A stretch of 64,000 bases of DNA. Origin: Albidovulum sp. (GTDB taxonomy: Bacteria > Pseudomonadota > Alphaproteobacteria > Rhodobacterales > Rhodobacteraceae). The stretch is from the NCBI GenBank assembly GCA_028823855.1, contig JAPPFL010000024.1, forward strand, positions 41,038 through 105,037, given 5' to 3'. Made by a program: the position numbers and the translations under genes. Shown here piece by piece: positions 1-9,356 of the stretch (its first letter is position 1; each line of letters opens with the position of its first letter). A model generated the notes under the pieces. The model saw nothing but the letters and a program-made list of their open reading frames with translations, made no database searches and was not told the origin of the DNA.

Positions 1-347
1 CTTTAATGGAACCGGCGGCAGAAGAAATGGCTTGCGCTCTGGAAAGCGTGAATTTTCGCCGGCCCAATGTGCCCGTTGTGGCAAATGTAAGCGCGAATCC
101 AGAATTTGATCCCGCTGAAATTAAGAGAAACCTCGTCGAACAGGTGACCAGAACGGTGCGATGGCGAGAGACGATCCTTTGGATGATCGGCGAGGGCGTC
201 TCGCAAATCTGCGAAATAGGGGTTGGCAGCGCTTTGTCGGGTATGGCAAGGAGGATCGACAAATCCCTTGACTGCATAGTTGTCAACGACGCGGGAAGCC
301 TTAGGTCGGTGGCGATGGACTTGAGGAAACAGGACGGCGATGTTTGA
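1..347 (+). CDS. fabD: Malonyl-CoA:ACP transacylase, C-terminal part (cut by window edge)
   Basis: About 115 codons of the C-terminal end of FabD, the enzyme that loads malonyl groups onto acyl carrier protein for fatty acid synthesis in the cytoplasm. The visible part has the family's late pattern: the MEPA and PVVANVSA stretches, the TRTVRW segment and the GVGSALSGMARRI end region. The active-site serine and the start lie outside the window. The stop codon (345-347) overlaps the first codons of fabG by 8 bases, so the two genes are probably translationally coupled. Identification rests on sequence pattern plus the fabG and acpP neighbours. Confidence 0.9.
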   Translation, partial: LMEPAAEEMACALESVNFRRPNVPVVANVSANPEFDPAEIKRNLVEQVTRTVRWRETILWMIGEGVSQICEIGVGSALSGMARRIDKSLDCIVVNDAGSLRSVAMDLRKQDGDV

Positions 348-1077
348 TCTTGGCGGGAAAAATGCGCTGATTACCGGAGCGACGGGCGGTATCGGCGGTG
401 CGATTTCGCGCATGCTGCACGGTGCGGGAGCGGCAGTTGCCGTTTCCGGAACAAGGACGGAGAGGCTTGAGCGCCTTGCCGCCGAATTGGGCGACCGGGT
501 TTATCCGATCTCTTGCGACCTGAGCGATAGTGAGTCCGTCGCTCAATTGCCCAAGCTTGCTTCCGACGCGCTGGGCACGGTTGATATTCTCGTAAACAAC
601 GCGGGAATTGCGAACGATTCGCTGTTGATGCGCATGTCCGACGAACAGTGGAATAAGGTAATCGGAGTGAATTTGAACTCGGCCATGATCCTAAGCCGGG
701 GCGTGCTTCGCGGAATGATGAAGTCGAAATGGGGGCGGATCATCAATATCTCGTCAGTGGTGGGACAGACCGGGAATCCGGGCCAAGCCAACTACGCCGC
801 ATCCAAAGCGGGATTGATCGGGTTCGCCAAATCATTGGCGGCCGAAGTTGCCAGCCGCGGAATAACGGTTAATACCGTTTCGCCTGGCCTGATCGCCACT
901 GCCATGACGAATGCGATGAGCGAAGCCCAGGTGGATAGGATTTTGACATCGATTCCCGTAGGACGATTCGGCGAAAGCGATGAAGTCGCGTTCGCTGTGC
1001 TGTTTCTCGCCTCGAATGAAGCCGCTTACATTACAGGAAACACGCTGCACGTCAACGGCGGGCTGGCGATGGCTTGA
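340..1077 (+). CDS. fabG: 3-oxoacyl-[acyl-carrier-protein] reductase
   Basis: Reduces 3-oxoacyl-ACP to 3-hydroxyacyl-ACP with NADPH in type II fatty acid synthesis. The 245-residue protein is a full-length short-chain dehydrogenase/reductase. The cofactor loop TGATGGIG is at residues 12-19, NNAG near 86-89, and the catalytic set N111, S139, Y152 and K156 is intact, with the PGLIATAMT segment after it. The ATG lies inside the end of fabD, a normal arrangement for this operon. acpP follows about 300 bases later, behind what looks like its own promoter. FabG is the clear choice over other SDR enzymes because of this context. Confidence 0.96.
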   Translation: MFDLGGKNALITGATGGIGGAISRMLHGAGAAVAVSGTRTERLERLAAELGDRVYPISCDLSDSESVAQLPKLASDALGTVDILVNNAGIANDSLLMRMSDEQWNKVIGVNLNSAMILSRGVLRGMMKSKWGRIINISSVVGQTGNPGQANYAASKAGLIGFAKSLAAEVASRGITVNTVSPGLIATAMTNAMSEAQVDRILTSIPVGRFGESDEVAFAVLFLASNEAAYITGNTLHVNGGLAMA

Positions 1078-1163
1078 CCCGGTGATCCTCGGGATCGAGT
1101 ATTGAATGCAGATGGCGGCAAATTTATTTCTGTTCGATGCGTAGTAAATTTTTCGCGAAATTT

Positions 1164-1193
1164 TTCTTGCTATGCCGCATTCCGTGCTATAGG
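1164..1193 (+). promoter_or_regulatory. Candidate sigma70-type promoter for acpP
   Basis: TTCTTG (1164-1169) and TATAGG (1188-1193) are separated by 18 bases, inside an AT-rich stretch of the fabG-acpP gap. It would give a leader of roughly 180 bases before acpP. A separate promoter fits the high ACP demand of cells. Judged by eye only. Confidence 0.35.
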
Positions 1194-1378
1194 CGGCACA
1201 GCCTGTAAATTGTCAGTCGGACATCCGATAGATTGGCATTGAATGGGCCTAAAGGGCAGGGAATTCGACCGGCGAAATCTGGATCGGCCTTGACATTGGT
1301 TTCGGGCTTATGCCTTGGCAGACTTAGGACATGGCGGCGCGGCCAAGCGGGCGGCGCGCTACCAGGAAGGAAACTGAA

Positions 1379-1612
1379 ATGAGCGATATCGCGGATCGCG
1401 TAAAAAAAATTGTTGTCGAGCACTTGAGTGTCGAAGAGGATAAAGTCGTTGAGAATGCGTCATTCATCGCGGATCTGGGAGCCGATAGCCTGGATACGGT
1501 GGAATTGGTCATGGCGTTCGAAGAGGAATTTGGCATTGAAATACGCGATGAGGATGCGGAAACCATTAATACATTTGGCGATGCTGTAAAGTTTATCACC
1601 GACGCTGTTTGA
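1379..1612 (+). CDS. acpP: Acyl carrier protein
   Basis: A 77-residue acidic carrier protein that holds growing acyl chains on a phosphopantetheine arm. The attachment serine is S37 in the [10 protein letters not shown] motif, and the acidic helix II that docks onto Fab enzymes follows. The ATG at 1379 is chosen over an in-frame ATG at 1331: it has an AAGGAAA ribosome site just upstream and gives the usual ACP length, while the longer form would add 16 basic residues foreign to the family. In related genomes fabF follows directly. Here it lies almost 10 kb downstream at 11474. Confidence 0.97.
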   Translation: MSDIADRVKKIVVEHLSVEEDKVVENASFIADLGADSLDTVELVMAFEEEFGIEIRDEDAETINTFGDAVKFITDAV

Positions 1613-1636
1613 GAATTTTCATTTGTTCATAAGTCC

Positions 1637-1688
1637 GTTCGGGTAGGGGCGAGGAGCGCGAGCATTCTTGCCCCTGAACCGAGTTTTT
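1637..1688 (+). terminator. Probable Rho-independent terminator after acpP
   Basis: Starting 25 bases after the acpP stop, GTTC...AGGGGC pairs with GCCCCT-GAAC across a loop of about 19 bases, followed by a run of five T (1683-1687). It would close the acpP transcript before the foreign-looking region. Confidence 0.5.
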
Positions 1689-2290
1689 CGCCTCGCGCAA
1701 TTTAAAGGGCCATCAGGTGTGAGCGGCGAATGCGCGATGTAGCGCGTTTTCCGCGTTTCGCTGGACTCAGTCTGCGCCCGGCGGACAGGAAGCGCGGCAT
1801 TCGATGCCATTGATCGCCGGCGAACAGCGCCCAATTAGGGTCAAAGTATTCTAGAAAAATCTTGGTGGCTTCAGTAGGTATAATACATATTTTTTCTGCA
1901 GTCTTCTCACGGCGGCTCCAACGCACCCGGGGCTCTATGTGGGAAATGGCCCGCAGCGGGACGAGGAAAGTGCCGGATCCGGCAGACTCCCACAAGGGGA
2001 GGGCTCGGTTCAATCCGGAATCGGGACGGCGCAAATTGGCCGATTGCATCTATTCGTCAGCGAAGTGATCCGCAACCTTTCCATCGGTTGCACGTCCTTC
2101 TTCCATCACTTTCCGGAGGAGCGGATCCGGGAACCCAGGGGCTGACGGCAAAGATAGGTTGGGGCGAAGTACAAGCGCGAATTCGCGGGCAACCCTACAT
2201 GGTTACCACGCGCTGGCAAGCCCGAGACCCCCGGTGCCACCTCGCCCGGGATCGGTCGGGCCGCGCTACTGTGAGGGGTCGGACGGCCGG
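1689..2290. other. Gene-free stretch between acpP and the M20 peptidase
   Basis: No reading frame here resembles a protein I know. It carries a small hairpin (1987-2001, CTCCC-ACAAG-GGGAG) and a 39-base sequence (2007-2045) that recurs in diverged form at 9318-9356. Composition shifts from AT-rich near 1840-1910 to GC-rich near 2200-2280, which may mark a junction. Confidence 0.5.
2007..2045 (+). repeat. Left copy of a diverged 39-base direct repeat
   Basis: Matches 9318-9356 at 31 of 39 positions in the same orientation, with uninterrupted blocks GGTTCAA, CGGCGCAAA and GGCCGATT. A 10-base block CCCACAAGGG at 1989-1998, part of a hairpin, also recurs at 9084-9093. The two copies lie on either side of the GC-rich transporter/peptidase operon. 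They could be remnants of one repeat family or of an old duplication. I aligned them by hand. Confidence 0.5.
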
Positions 2291-3688
2291 TTACTCCGCA
2301 AAGCGATCAAGAATCCGTACCCAGGATCGCATCCCTCGCACATAGCTTGAAAGATCGTATTTTTCGTTCGGCGCATGAACCCGGTTGTCGAAGCGCGCGA
2401 AGCCCACCAGCAAGGGATCGAGCCCGAGCCGACTGCGGAACTCCGCCAAGATCGGGATCGAGCCACCGGTTCCCGCAATCGCCGCCTTGCCCCATTCGTC
2501 CCGAAGCGCATCCAACGCCTTGCGCAGCATCGGGCCGTCAACAGGCATCGCGACTGGGGAAGCGCGGCCCAGAGCGGTGAACTCCACGCTGCAATCGGGC
2601 GGAAGTTGGGCACGGATGTGATTCCGAAGTGCCGCGCGGACGGCTTCGGGATCCTGGTCGGGAACCAGGCGACAGCTGACCTTGGCGTGGGCGTTGCCGG
2701 GGATCACGGACTTGAATCCCTCGCCGCTGTAGCCGCCCCAAAAACCGTGCACTTCGAAACACGGCCGGGACCAGCACTGCTCCAGCACCGAGCGGTCCGT
2801 CTCGCCTGCAGGCGCCGTTAGACCGACGCCTCCCAGAAACCCTCCTTCGTCGAACGGCAGCGCGGTCCAACTGGCGCGAACCTTTTCGGGTAGCTCGCGG
2901 ACATCGTCGTAGAAACCCTCCAAGGCCACCGAGCCGTCGGGGGCGCGAAAGCTTGCCAGCACGTCCGCCATGACCTGCAGCGCATTGCGCGCGGCACCAC
3001 CGAAAATGCCGGCGTGGAGGTCGCGGTTGGCCGCCGTGATCGTAAATTCTTCCGCCATCAGCCCGCGCATCATCGTCGTGATCGCCGGCGTGTCGTGGTC
3101 CCACATGTCGGTGTCGCAGACCACGGCCAAATCGGCGCGCAACTCGCCAGCCGTCGCTTCCAGGAAGGGACCCAGCGAAGGGCTGGCTATCTCCTCCTCG
3201 CCTTCCAGCAGCACGGTCACCCGGCACGGCAGCGCGCCGGTCGCGGCCTTCCAGGCGCGGCACGCCTCGATGAAGGTCATGAATGCGCCCTTGTCGTCCG
3301 AGGCGCCGCGTCCGGTAATCCAGGTCTCGCCGTTCGGCTGCTTCATCAGCGCGGGCGCGAAAGGGTCGGCGTCCCACAGGTCAAGCGGGTCGGCGGGTTG
3401 TACATCGTAGTGGCCGTAGAACAGAACATGAGGGGAACTGTCGGGCGCACTGTTGTCGTGGCCCACGACCATCGGGTGGCCTTGGGTGTCGCGAACCGAG
3501 GCGTCGAAACCCATCGACGACAGATCCGCCGCCAGCCAGTCCGCCGCGCGGCGCACATCGGGCGCATGGGCGGCCTCGGCAGAGATCGAGGGGATCGCGA
3601 CCAACTCCAGCAACCGGGCGAGTCCGGCGTCTAGGCCGATCTCCGCCGCGGCGAGCGCGGCATGTAGTTGGGATTTATTATTACTCAT
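2291..3688 (-). CDS. M20 family metallopeptidase, dipeptidase-like
   Basis: A 465-residue dinuclear-zinc exo- or dipeptidase of family M20 (CNDP/ArgE/DapE fold). The metal and catalytic pattern is complete: H93 and D95 in YGHYDVQP, D131/D132 in GRGASDDKG, the EGEEE cluster (E164-E166), the CDTD segment at 191-194 and a late histidine in RVHAPNEKYD. The ATG at 3688 is preferred over one 22 codons upstream because GGAAGGAA lies just before it. It is the last gene of a minus-strand operon with an ABC importer, so it may cleave an imported peptide or acyl-amino compound; the substrate is unknown. GC content is clearly higher than in the fab genes. Confidence 0.88.
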   Translation of the reverse strand: MSNNKSQLHAALAAAEIGLDAGLARLLELVAIPSISAEAAHAPDVRRAADWLAADLSSMGFDASVRDTQGHPMVVGHDNSAPDSSPHVLFYGHYDVQPADPLDLWDADPFAPALMKQPNGETWITGRGASDDKGAFMTFIEACRAWKAATGALPCRVTVLLEGEEEIASPSLGPFLEATAGELRADLAVVCDTDMWDHDTPAITTMMRGLMAEEFTITAANRDLHAGIFGGAARNALQVMADVLASFRAPDGSVALEGFYDDVRELPEKVRASWTALPFDEGGFLGGVGLTAPAGETDRSVLEQCWSRPCFEVHGFWGGYSGEGFKSVIPGNAHAKVSCRLVPDQDPEAVRAALRNHIRAQLPPDCSVEFTALGRASPVAMPVDGPMLRKALDALRDEWGKAAIAGTGGSIPILAEFRSRLGLDPLLVGFARFDNRVHAPNEKYDLSSYVRGMRSWVRILDRFAE

Positions 3689-3768
3689 CGCGTTGTTTCC
3701 TTCCGATGTTGTTCCGTGGCGTCGAGGACCGGGCCCACATCGGTCTCGATGCAATACATGTCGACGAC

Positions 3769-4054
3769 CTAGGTGGCGCCGGGCCGAATTGACACCCGGC
3801 GGTCAGCGCGGCGCCTTCGCGAGCTTCCTGGGTCGCGACGGATTTTCCCCTCCATATGCTGGACGTAGCGGAACAGGCAGTCGTCCGCGCCTTCTTCCTG
3901 ACGACGGAACTGGGTCGTGGTCAAATTGGCGTGCGCGTGGAACATGCCGGGCATCAAGATTTCGCGCAAGCCACCCATGTTCCGGACCCGTTGAGGACTG
4001 GCATACCGGGGTGCAGGGCGGAAACGCGTCGCGGCAGATCGTCGGGTCCGTCAT
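3769..4054 (-). pseudogene. Amidohydrolase remnant (frameshifted and truncated)
   Basis: An ATG at 4054 overlaps the stop of the ABC ATPase gene by four bases, as for an intact operon member. The first frame runs through PEHGWL and then turns to nonsense. The continuation is in another frame (from about 3978), reading REILMPGMFHAHANL, the metal-binding MPG-x-x-x-A/D-H-x-H pattern found at the start of the barrel in amidohydrolases such as the chlorohydrolase/deaminase group. After QHMEGKI the frame degenerates and stops. A full enzyme needs about 350 more residues, and these are gone before the M20 gene. I see one frameshift plus a large 3' deletion. Confidence 0.6.
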
Positions 4055-5115
4055 GCGGCCGCCTCTGGCGGCAGAATGCTACATTGCTCGGGCTCGGGAA
4101 CTAGGCGCGCGGTCTCGCCATGCTCCCGCGGCTGGCCAAGCGGGCCGGAAGCGACGAGATTGCCTGCCGGCGTCTCGGCCTGATAGTGATACGCACGGCC
4201 CACATAGGTGCGCAGGCCTATGCGGGCCGGAATGCCGTGACCGCCGTACAAAACTCGCAACCCGTCGGGGCGCGTGGCCAGAATGAACCGGTCGGGGATC
4301 GGGCCCAAGTCGTCCTCAAGCAGCGTCATGTCGATGCCTCCCTCGCCCTCGGCGGTGATGCGGCCGGCATCACGGGCGGTGACGGTCAGGGGAATCAGGT
4401 TCTCGAACCCCACGAATCGGGCGACGAAGGCGTTGGCGGGACGGCTGTATAGCGTCTCCGGGCGGTCGAACTGGCGAATGCGGCCGGCCTCCATGATCGC
4501 CACGCGATCGGAGATCGAGAACGCCTCCTCCTGGTCGTGCGTGACGAATATCGCCGTCGTCTGGTTGGCGCGCTGCAGCTCGCGGATCTCGACCCGCATC
4601 TCCACGCGCAGCTTGGCGTCGAGGTTCGACAACGGCTCGTCGAACATCAGAAGCGGTGGCTCGATCACTAGGGCGCGCGCTAGGGCGACCCGCTGCCGCT
4701 GGCCGCCCGACAGCGCGCCTGGCAGTCGTCCGGCCAAGGCAGAAAGGCCGACGCGTTCAAGCATTTCGCCGGCCCTGCTCCCTCGCTCGGCTCCGCTCAG
4801 CCCCCGCTGTTTAAGCCCAAATGCCACGTTGTCGCGCACGGTCAGATGCGGGAACAGCGCATAGTTTTGAAACACTAGGCCGATGTTGCGCTTGTGCGCA
4901 ACCAGGCGGGTCAGGTCGGTCGCGCCCAGATGGATCGTGCCCGCCGTAGGCTGCAGGAATCCCGCCACGAGGCGCAAGGTCGTGGTCTTGCCGCAACCCG
5001 AAGCGCCCAATAGAGCCACCAGTTCACCCGCGCCAACGTCCAGCGACAAATCGTCGAGGACCTTGGTGGCGCCATAATGCGCAGTGAGGTTCCGAAGGGT
5101 CAGGGGCGTGGTCAT
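4051..5115 (-). CDS. ABC transporter ATPase, spermidine/putrescine type
   Basis: The energy-coupling subunit (354 residues) of a polyamine-type importer. Walker A GASGCGKTT is at 37-45, VFQNYALFPH in the Q-loop region, then the signature LSGGQRQR, Walker B LLMFDEP and the H-loop VTHDQEE. A TOBE-like C-terminal domain follows, as in PotA and related CUT1/MOI importers. Its start overlaps the stop of the upstream permease by four bases, and its own stop overlaps the start of the amidohydrolase remnant the same way. The cargo cannot be read from the ATPase; polyamine or a related small cation is the family default. Confidence 0.93.
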   Translation of the reverse strand: MTTPLTLRNLTAHYGATKVLDDLSLDVGAGELVALLGASGCGKTTTLRLVAGFLQPTAGTIHLGATDLTRLVAHKRNIGLVFQNYALFPHLTVRDNVAFGLKQRGLSGAERGSRAGEMLERVGLSALAGRLPGALSGGQRQRVALARALVIEPPLLMFDEPLSNLDAKLRVEMRVEIRELQRANQTTAIFVTHDQEEAFSISDRVAIMEAGRIRQFDRPETLYSRPANAFVARFVGFENLIPLTVTARDAGRITAEGEGGIDMTLLEDDLGPIPDRFILATRPDGLRVLYGGHGIPARIGLRTYVGRAYHYQAETPAGNLVASGPLGQPREHGETARLVPEPEQCSILPPEAAA

Positions 5116-5900
5116 TTGGTGAGGAATGTCAGGCCTAGGGTGCGTTCGACGACCGCCATGACGATGACGGTCAGCACCATTAGCAGGACCGAGACCGAGG
5201 CGATCACGGGGTCAAAGAATTGTTCGACATGGGCGAGGATCTGGATCGGCAGGGTGGAAATGCCCGGCCCGGTCAGGAACAGCGCCACCGACACGTCGTT
5301 GATCGAAGTGATGAATGCTAGGAAAATGGACGCGATTACGCCCGCCTTCACATTTGGCAGGACGATTGTGAAGAAGGTCTTGACCGGCGGGCTGCCCAGG
5401 CTGACGGCCGCCTCCTCGATGGTGAAATCGAACGACGCGAGAGAAGCCGAGATCACCCGCACCGCATAGGGCAGGACCAGAAGCGTATGGCCGACGATCA
5501 GCGTCGAAACCACCGGCAGCCCCGCGCCGACCTGGATCGAGCGCAACAGCGAGAAACCCAGCACGATTTCGGGAATCAGCACCGGAAGGACGAACAGCGT
5601 CGACAGCCAGCCGGGCAACTGAACCCGATACCGGTTTAGCGCATAGGCCGCCGGAATGCCGATCACAAGCGCGAAGCAGGTCGAAATGGCTGCGACTTGA
5701 AAGCTCGTCACCAAGGTCCGGCGGAAGGCCGACATCTCGAATATGCGCTCGAACCAATGGAGCGTGAGACCCTGCGGCGGAAAGGTTAGGTAGCCCGTAT
5801 CCGACAAGGCGGCGCCGACCACGATGACCAGAGGCCCCATCAGGAAGAAGTACACGATGAATGCGAATGCGATCAGCGCGGGATGAAGGCGGCCCGTCAT
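5112..5900 (-). CDS. ABC transporter permease, PotC-like
   Basis: A 262-residue inner-membrane permease with about six hydrophobic segments, beginning with one at residues 7-30. The cytoplasmic coupling loop EEAAVSLGSPPVKTFF contacts the ATPase. It is the second of two permeases in the operon and corresponds to PotC in spermidine/putrescine systems. It overlaps the PotB-like gene upstream and the ATPase gene downstream by four bases each, indicating tight co-translation. Confidence 0.9.
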   Translation of the reverse strand: MTGRLHPALIAFAFIVYFFLMGPLVIVVGAALSDTGYLTFPPQGLTLHWFERIFEMSAFRRTLVTSFQVAAISTCFALVIGIPAAYALNRYRVQLPGWLSTLFVLPVLIPEIVLGFSLLRSIQVGAGLPVVSTLIVGHTLLVLPYAVRVISASLASFDFTIEEAAVSLGSPPVKTFFTIVLPNVKAGVIASIFLAFITSINDVSVALFLTGPGISTLPIQILAHVEQFFDPVIASVSVLLMVLTVIVMAVVERTLGLTFLTK

Positions 5901-6742
5901 GTTGTCATAGGGTTCAGGTGCTTGGCGACCCGCGTCATGCCGATCACCACGGCCAGCGTCACCGCGACCATAATCGCCGAGACAGTCGTCGCGCCATCCC
6001 AGTCGAAGGCGACCATGGCTCGCTGGTACAGGAAAGTGCCCATCATCATCTGCTGATCTCCGCCCAGAAGTTGCGGCGTGGCATAAGAGTTGAACGACCC
6101 GGTGAACACCAGGACAGCGCCGACGATGAGGCCGGGCACGGCGAGCGGAAAGATCACCTGCCGAAAAGTCTGGGTTGGCGAGGCGCCTAGGGATTGAGCG
6201 GCCTCGATAACGTCGTCGGGAATGTTCTCCAGCACGCCCACGATGGTCAGAACCATCAGCGGAACGAACAGATAGACCATTGCAACGATGACCGAGCCCT
6301 TTGTGAAGACCATCGTGAAGGGCGCGCCTTCAATGCCGATCCATACTAGAAAGTCGTTCAGGATCCCATTGCGTCCGAGGATGATGAGCCATGCGAAGGA
6401 CCGGACCACCACGCCCGTCAGCAGCGGGAAGACAGCCAGGATGATCAGGACCGACCGCCAGCGCGGCGGGGTGCGGCTTATGGCATAGGCCGTGAAGAAG
6501 CCGATTACCAGTGACAGGGCCGTCGTGATAAGCGAGATCTCGAGAGTCCGCCACAGGACGGAGCGGCGGAACCCGCTTGCCAAGAAAGCGGCGTATAGGT
6601 CGAAAGGTCCGCCGCCCGCATAGAAGGTCGCGGTGATCGTAGCCGACACCGGCAGCACTAGGCACAGAACGACCAGCGCCGTCGCCGGCGCCGCCATCGC
6701 CCATCCCCTCATACTACGGAAAATGACCCGCGTTCCGCACAT
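5897..6742 (-). CDS. ABC transporter permease, PotB-like
   Basis: A 281-residue inner-membrane permease with about six hydrophobic stretches and the EAAQSLGASPTQTF coupling loop. It forms the translocation pore with the PotC-like partner downstream. The annotated ATG is 34 bases after the binding-protein gene. An internal ATG at 6712 is possible, and neither has a strong ribosome site at normal spacing, so the first 10 residues are uncertain. It shares the high GC content of this operon. Confidence 0.88.
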   Translation of the reverse strand: MCGTRVIFRSMRGWAMAAPATALVVLCLVLPVSATITATFYAGGGPFDLYAAFLASGFRRSVLWRTLEISLITTALSLVIGFFTAYAISRTPPRWRSVLIILAVFPLLTGVVVRSFAWLIILGRNGILNDFLVWIGIEGAPFTMVFTKGSVIVAMVYLFVPLMVLTIVGVLENIPDDVIEAAQSLGASPTQTFRQVIFPLAVPGLIVGAVLVFTGSFNSYATPQLLGGDQQMMMGTFLYQRAMVAFDWDGATTVSAIMVAVTLAVVIGMTRVAKHLNPMTT

Positions 6743-6776
6743 CGACGGGGGCGCCGCGAAGCTCCCCCGGAATAGC

Positions 6777-7805
6777 TCAGTTGCCGAAGACCTCGTTCCA
6801 ACGCTCGATCCATTCGGGCTTGGCGGCGTTCATCTTGGCGTTGTCCATTCGCTTTAGCCCGTTGACCATCTCGGCTCCGTAGGTCCAGAGCCTCGCCGCC
6901 GCGGGCGTCAGTTCGACCGAGGTGTGAACCGGCGCGTCGACGCCGTTCTCGGCCAGAGTCTTCTGCAGTTCAGGATCGAGGACGAAATTGATGAACTCGT
7001 GCGCAAGTTCGACGTTCGTGGCGCCGATAGGGATGTTGATCGTATTCATCGTGGCGATGTCGCCATCCTCCAGCTCCGCCCAGACGACCGTCGGCACGGC
7101 CTCTTGCAGGCGGCCGAGCGCGAAGTCTTGCGCGAGGCTCACGCTGATCTCGCCGGTTGAGAAGAGGTTAATCATTTCCGACCCGGTGTTGTAGTTCTTC
7201 AAGACGTTGGGCTTCAGCATTTCAATCTCGGCAAAAGCCGAGTCGGGATCTTCATAGGCGTTCACCCCGGCCCTATCGCCGGCCAGAACGACGACCATCG
7301 GCCCGGCGGTTGTTGTGATTCCGGGAAGGGAGATCTTACCGGCCAGATCCCCGCGCCACAGATCGCCCCAGGACGTGATGGGCTCGCTGACCTGCGAGGA
7401 GTCGTAGACTATGCCGACTCGGCCCAACGTATAGGCGGGGCCATAGTCGCCCATCGGCGCCTCAGCCATCTGGTAGACGCCGACGAGATTTGGCAGTCTA
7501 GAGCGGTCGACTGTCTGAAAAAGCCCCTTGTCAATCCCGAGCTGAGCGAAGCTGTCGGGCAGGTAGATAAGATCGACCCCCTTGCCGCCACGAATCTCGA
7601 TCTTGCTGATCCGGTCAGCGCTGTTGCCGGTCTCGAATATGATTTCGCAACCGCACTGCTCCTGGAACGGTTCGACGATATACTCGTTCAGCTTGTCGCC
7701 ATTAAAGCCCCACCAGGAGACTACGAGCGTCTCGGCCTGAACGGATACCGGCAGCACCGCGAGCGTCAGTGCCACGGCGAAAGACTTTGAACATCTTGTC
7801 ATCAT
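6777..7805 (-). CDS. Periplasmic substrate-binding protein, PotD/PotF-like
   Basis: Captures the ligand in the periplasm for the importer encoded downstream. The protein has a cleavable signal peptide ending near VQA before ETLVVSWWGF, then a two-lobe binding protein of the spermidine/putrescine class. The ATG at 7805 is chosen because GAGGGAACC sits directly before it; a longer form from 7820 lacks a ribosome site. No lipobox is visible, so it should be soluble in the periplasm. It heads an operon of four transporter genes, the amidohydrolase remnant and the M20 peptidase. Ligand unknown. Confidence 0.88.
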   Translation of the reverse strand: MMTRCSKSFAVALTLAVLPVSVQAETLVVSWWGFNGDKLNEYIVEPFQEQCGCEIIFETGNSADRISKIEIRGGKGVDLIYLPDSFAQLGIDKGLFQTVDRSRLPNLVGVYQMAEAPMGDYGPAYTLGRVGIVYDSSQVSEPITSWGDLWRGDLAGKISLPGITTTAGPMVVVLAGDRAGVNAYEDPDSAFAEIEMLKPNVLKNYNTGSEMINLFSTGEISVSLAQDFALGRLQEAVPTVVWAELEDGDIATMNTINIPIGATNVELAHEFINFVLDPELQKTLAENGVDAPVHTSVELTPAAARLWTYGAEMVNGLKRMDNAKMNAAKPEWIERWNEVFGN

Positions 7806-9077
7806 TTTTGGTTCCCTCATGGCGACGTTTTTGTCGAATCTGTTTCAGCCCCGCGACTTATTGCGCGAGGTCGGAAGTTTAGCACATCCTTTGGTTTTTG
7901 CAAGAAAGCCGGCTCCACTAACCATTGCCGGCGAGCTGGGGAATATGAGGGTTCCATCGCCTCTTTGGAGAAGCGAGTAGGGACTGCGAAATTGCAGTCC
8001 GCTGAAAGACTTTATTTCCCTCCCAATCCACAGTAACGGTGTCGGCGCTCTTTCTGGACCGATCTTCAAAGCCGGGTATCGACTCTATTCGGACGTCTTT
8101 CACTCTCCAGCATCAATTTCGTCCATTCCGGCTTCATTCTCCGGTTCTTGACGAACCGTCTTTCCGACCCCGATTCCGGACGATCGCTCAGATCCCTTTT
8201 TCTGCACGGGGGGCTAAGGCGGCAATCTTCCCGCCATCCTTACTCAGCTTTGAACATCCTCGCTGCGCCGTGGAGGCCGGTATTCAACGGATCGACATTT
8301 TCCAGCCGGAAAGTCGGATTTCCAGGGAATTTCGTGGTTCTGGCAGCCTCTCTCGTGCCGTTCAGGAAAAAATGCACCGGCGATCACCTACGAGTGGTGA
8401 AAGGGGGTTCAGACCAGCACCGTAGGCATCATGGAGTTTGCGCGCCTGCGACGATGGAAAGACGCAGCTTCGTGGCGAAGTGAAGTCGAGCGTCAACCTA
8501 CCTGCGGAAACCAAGGGAATTCGCCGTCGTAATGCGGCGCCAGAGCCCAGATTCCCTTGCGCCTTGCGGAAGTAGAATGTGCGGTGGCTTCCCAACTTTG
8601 GCAGGTCTACGCGTTCCAGCGTATATATCAACGCGAACCCCGCTAGGACCTTGGCAACGAGGCGAACTGCAATGTCGTGGCTCCACGCATGCGCGACCTG
8701 GCGGTGAACTCGCTGCCGTCCGAGCCTAGGGTCGAGGCCGGCGCCGCGTCGCCGAGCGCAAACCGGCCTCAGAGATACGCGCTGCCCTGACCCCGGCCTC
8801 GTCCCCGTTGCTGCCGTCTACAAGCGAAGGCACGCGCTAGAAACGTCCTCTGTTGTCTCGATTTTCCTTGGCGTTCGCTCTACGCCGAACTCACCGCGCA
8901 GCGTCCGCGTCCGCTCGTCGACGTCCCGGGTTGAACCCTTTCGGCGACAGGCACGATAGTGGCAACTGTCATGCCCGTGATGTTGAACGACACCCGCGCT
9001 CGACCGCCTGCCGAATGCCGCTGAACGAAATGTCCGTGCGCGCCAGCCATGCTAGCGGCGCGAGACGAAAATATTCG

Positions 9078-9097
9078 CCGACCCCCACAAGGGTCGG
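9078..9097. repeat. Perfect hairpin with 7-bp stem
   Basis: CCGACCC pairs with GGGTCGG around a 6-base loop. The inner part CCCACAAGGG (9084-9093) is identical to the core of a second hairpin at 1987-2001. There is no T-run, so it is not a standard terminator. Confidence 0.5.
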
Positions 9098-9317
9098 AGC
9101 GGGGCCGGCTTCGCGCGCATGCCGCCGCTAGCGGACGAGCGTCCTCGGGCCAAGGCCTCGGCGCCCCCGCCCTCCAGCTCGAGTTCGACGAGGATCTCGC
9201 GCCGCTCCTCGGCATTTCCGGCGTTAGGCCATTCGCCAGGCCCTGGCCGGAACGTCTATAACCATTGCTCCTTGCCGCAATTGTTCGGGCTCAAGGGCAA
9301 AGGCCCAGGCGGCCCCC

Positions 9318-9356
9318 GGTTCAACCCGCAATCCACGCGGCGCAAAACGGCCGATT
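9318..9356 (+). repeat. Right copy of the diverged 39-base direct repeat
   Basis: Same orientation as 2007-2045, with 31 of 39 positions identical. Both copies would read RFNPxSxRRKxAD in one frame, which could be chance or a shared coding ancestor. Similarity does not extend clearly beyond the 39 bases. Confidence 0.5.

Noticed and set aside
2005..2052. GGTTCAATCC resembling a tRNA T-loop
   Set aside because: No acceptor, D or anticodon arm can be formed around it; the same holds for the related 9318-9356 copy.
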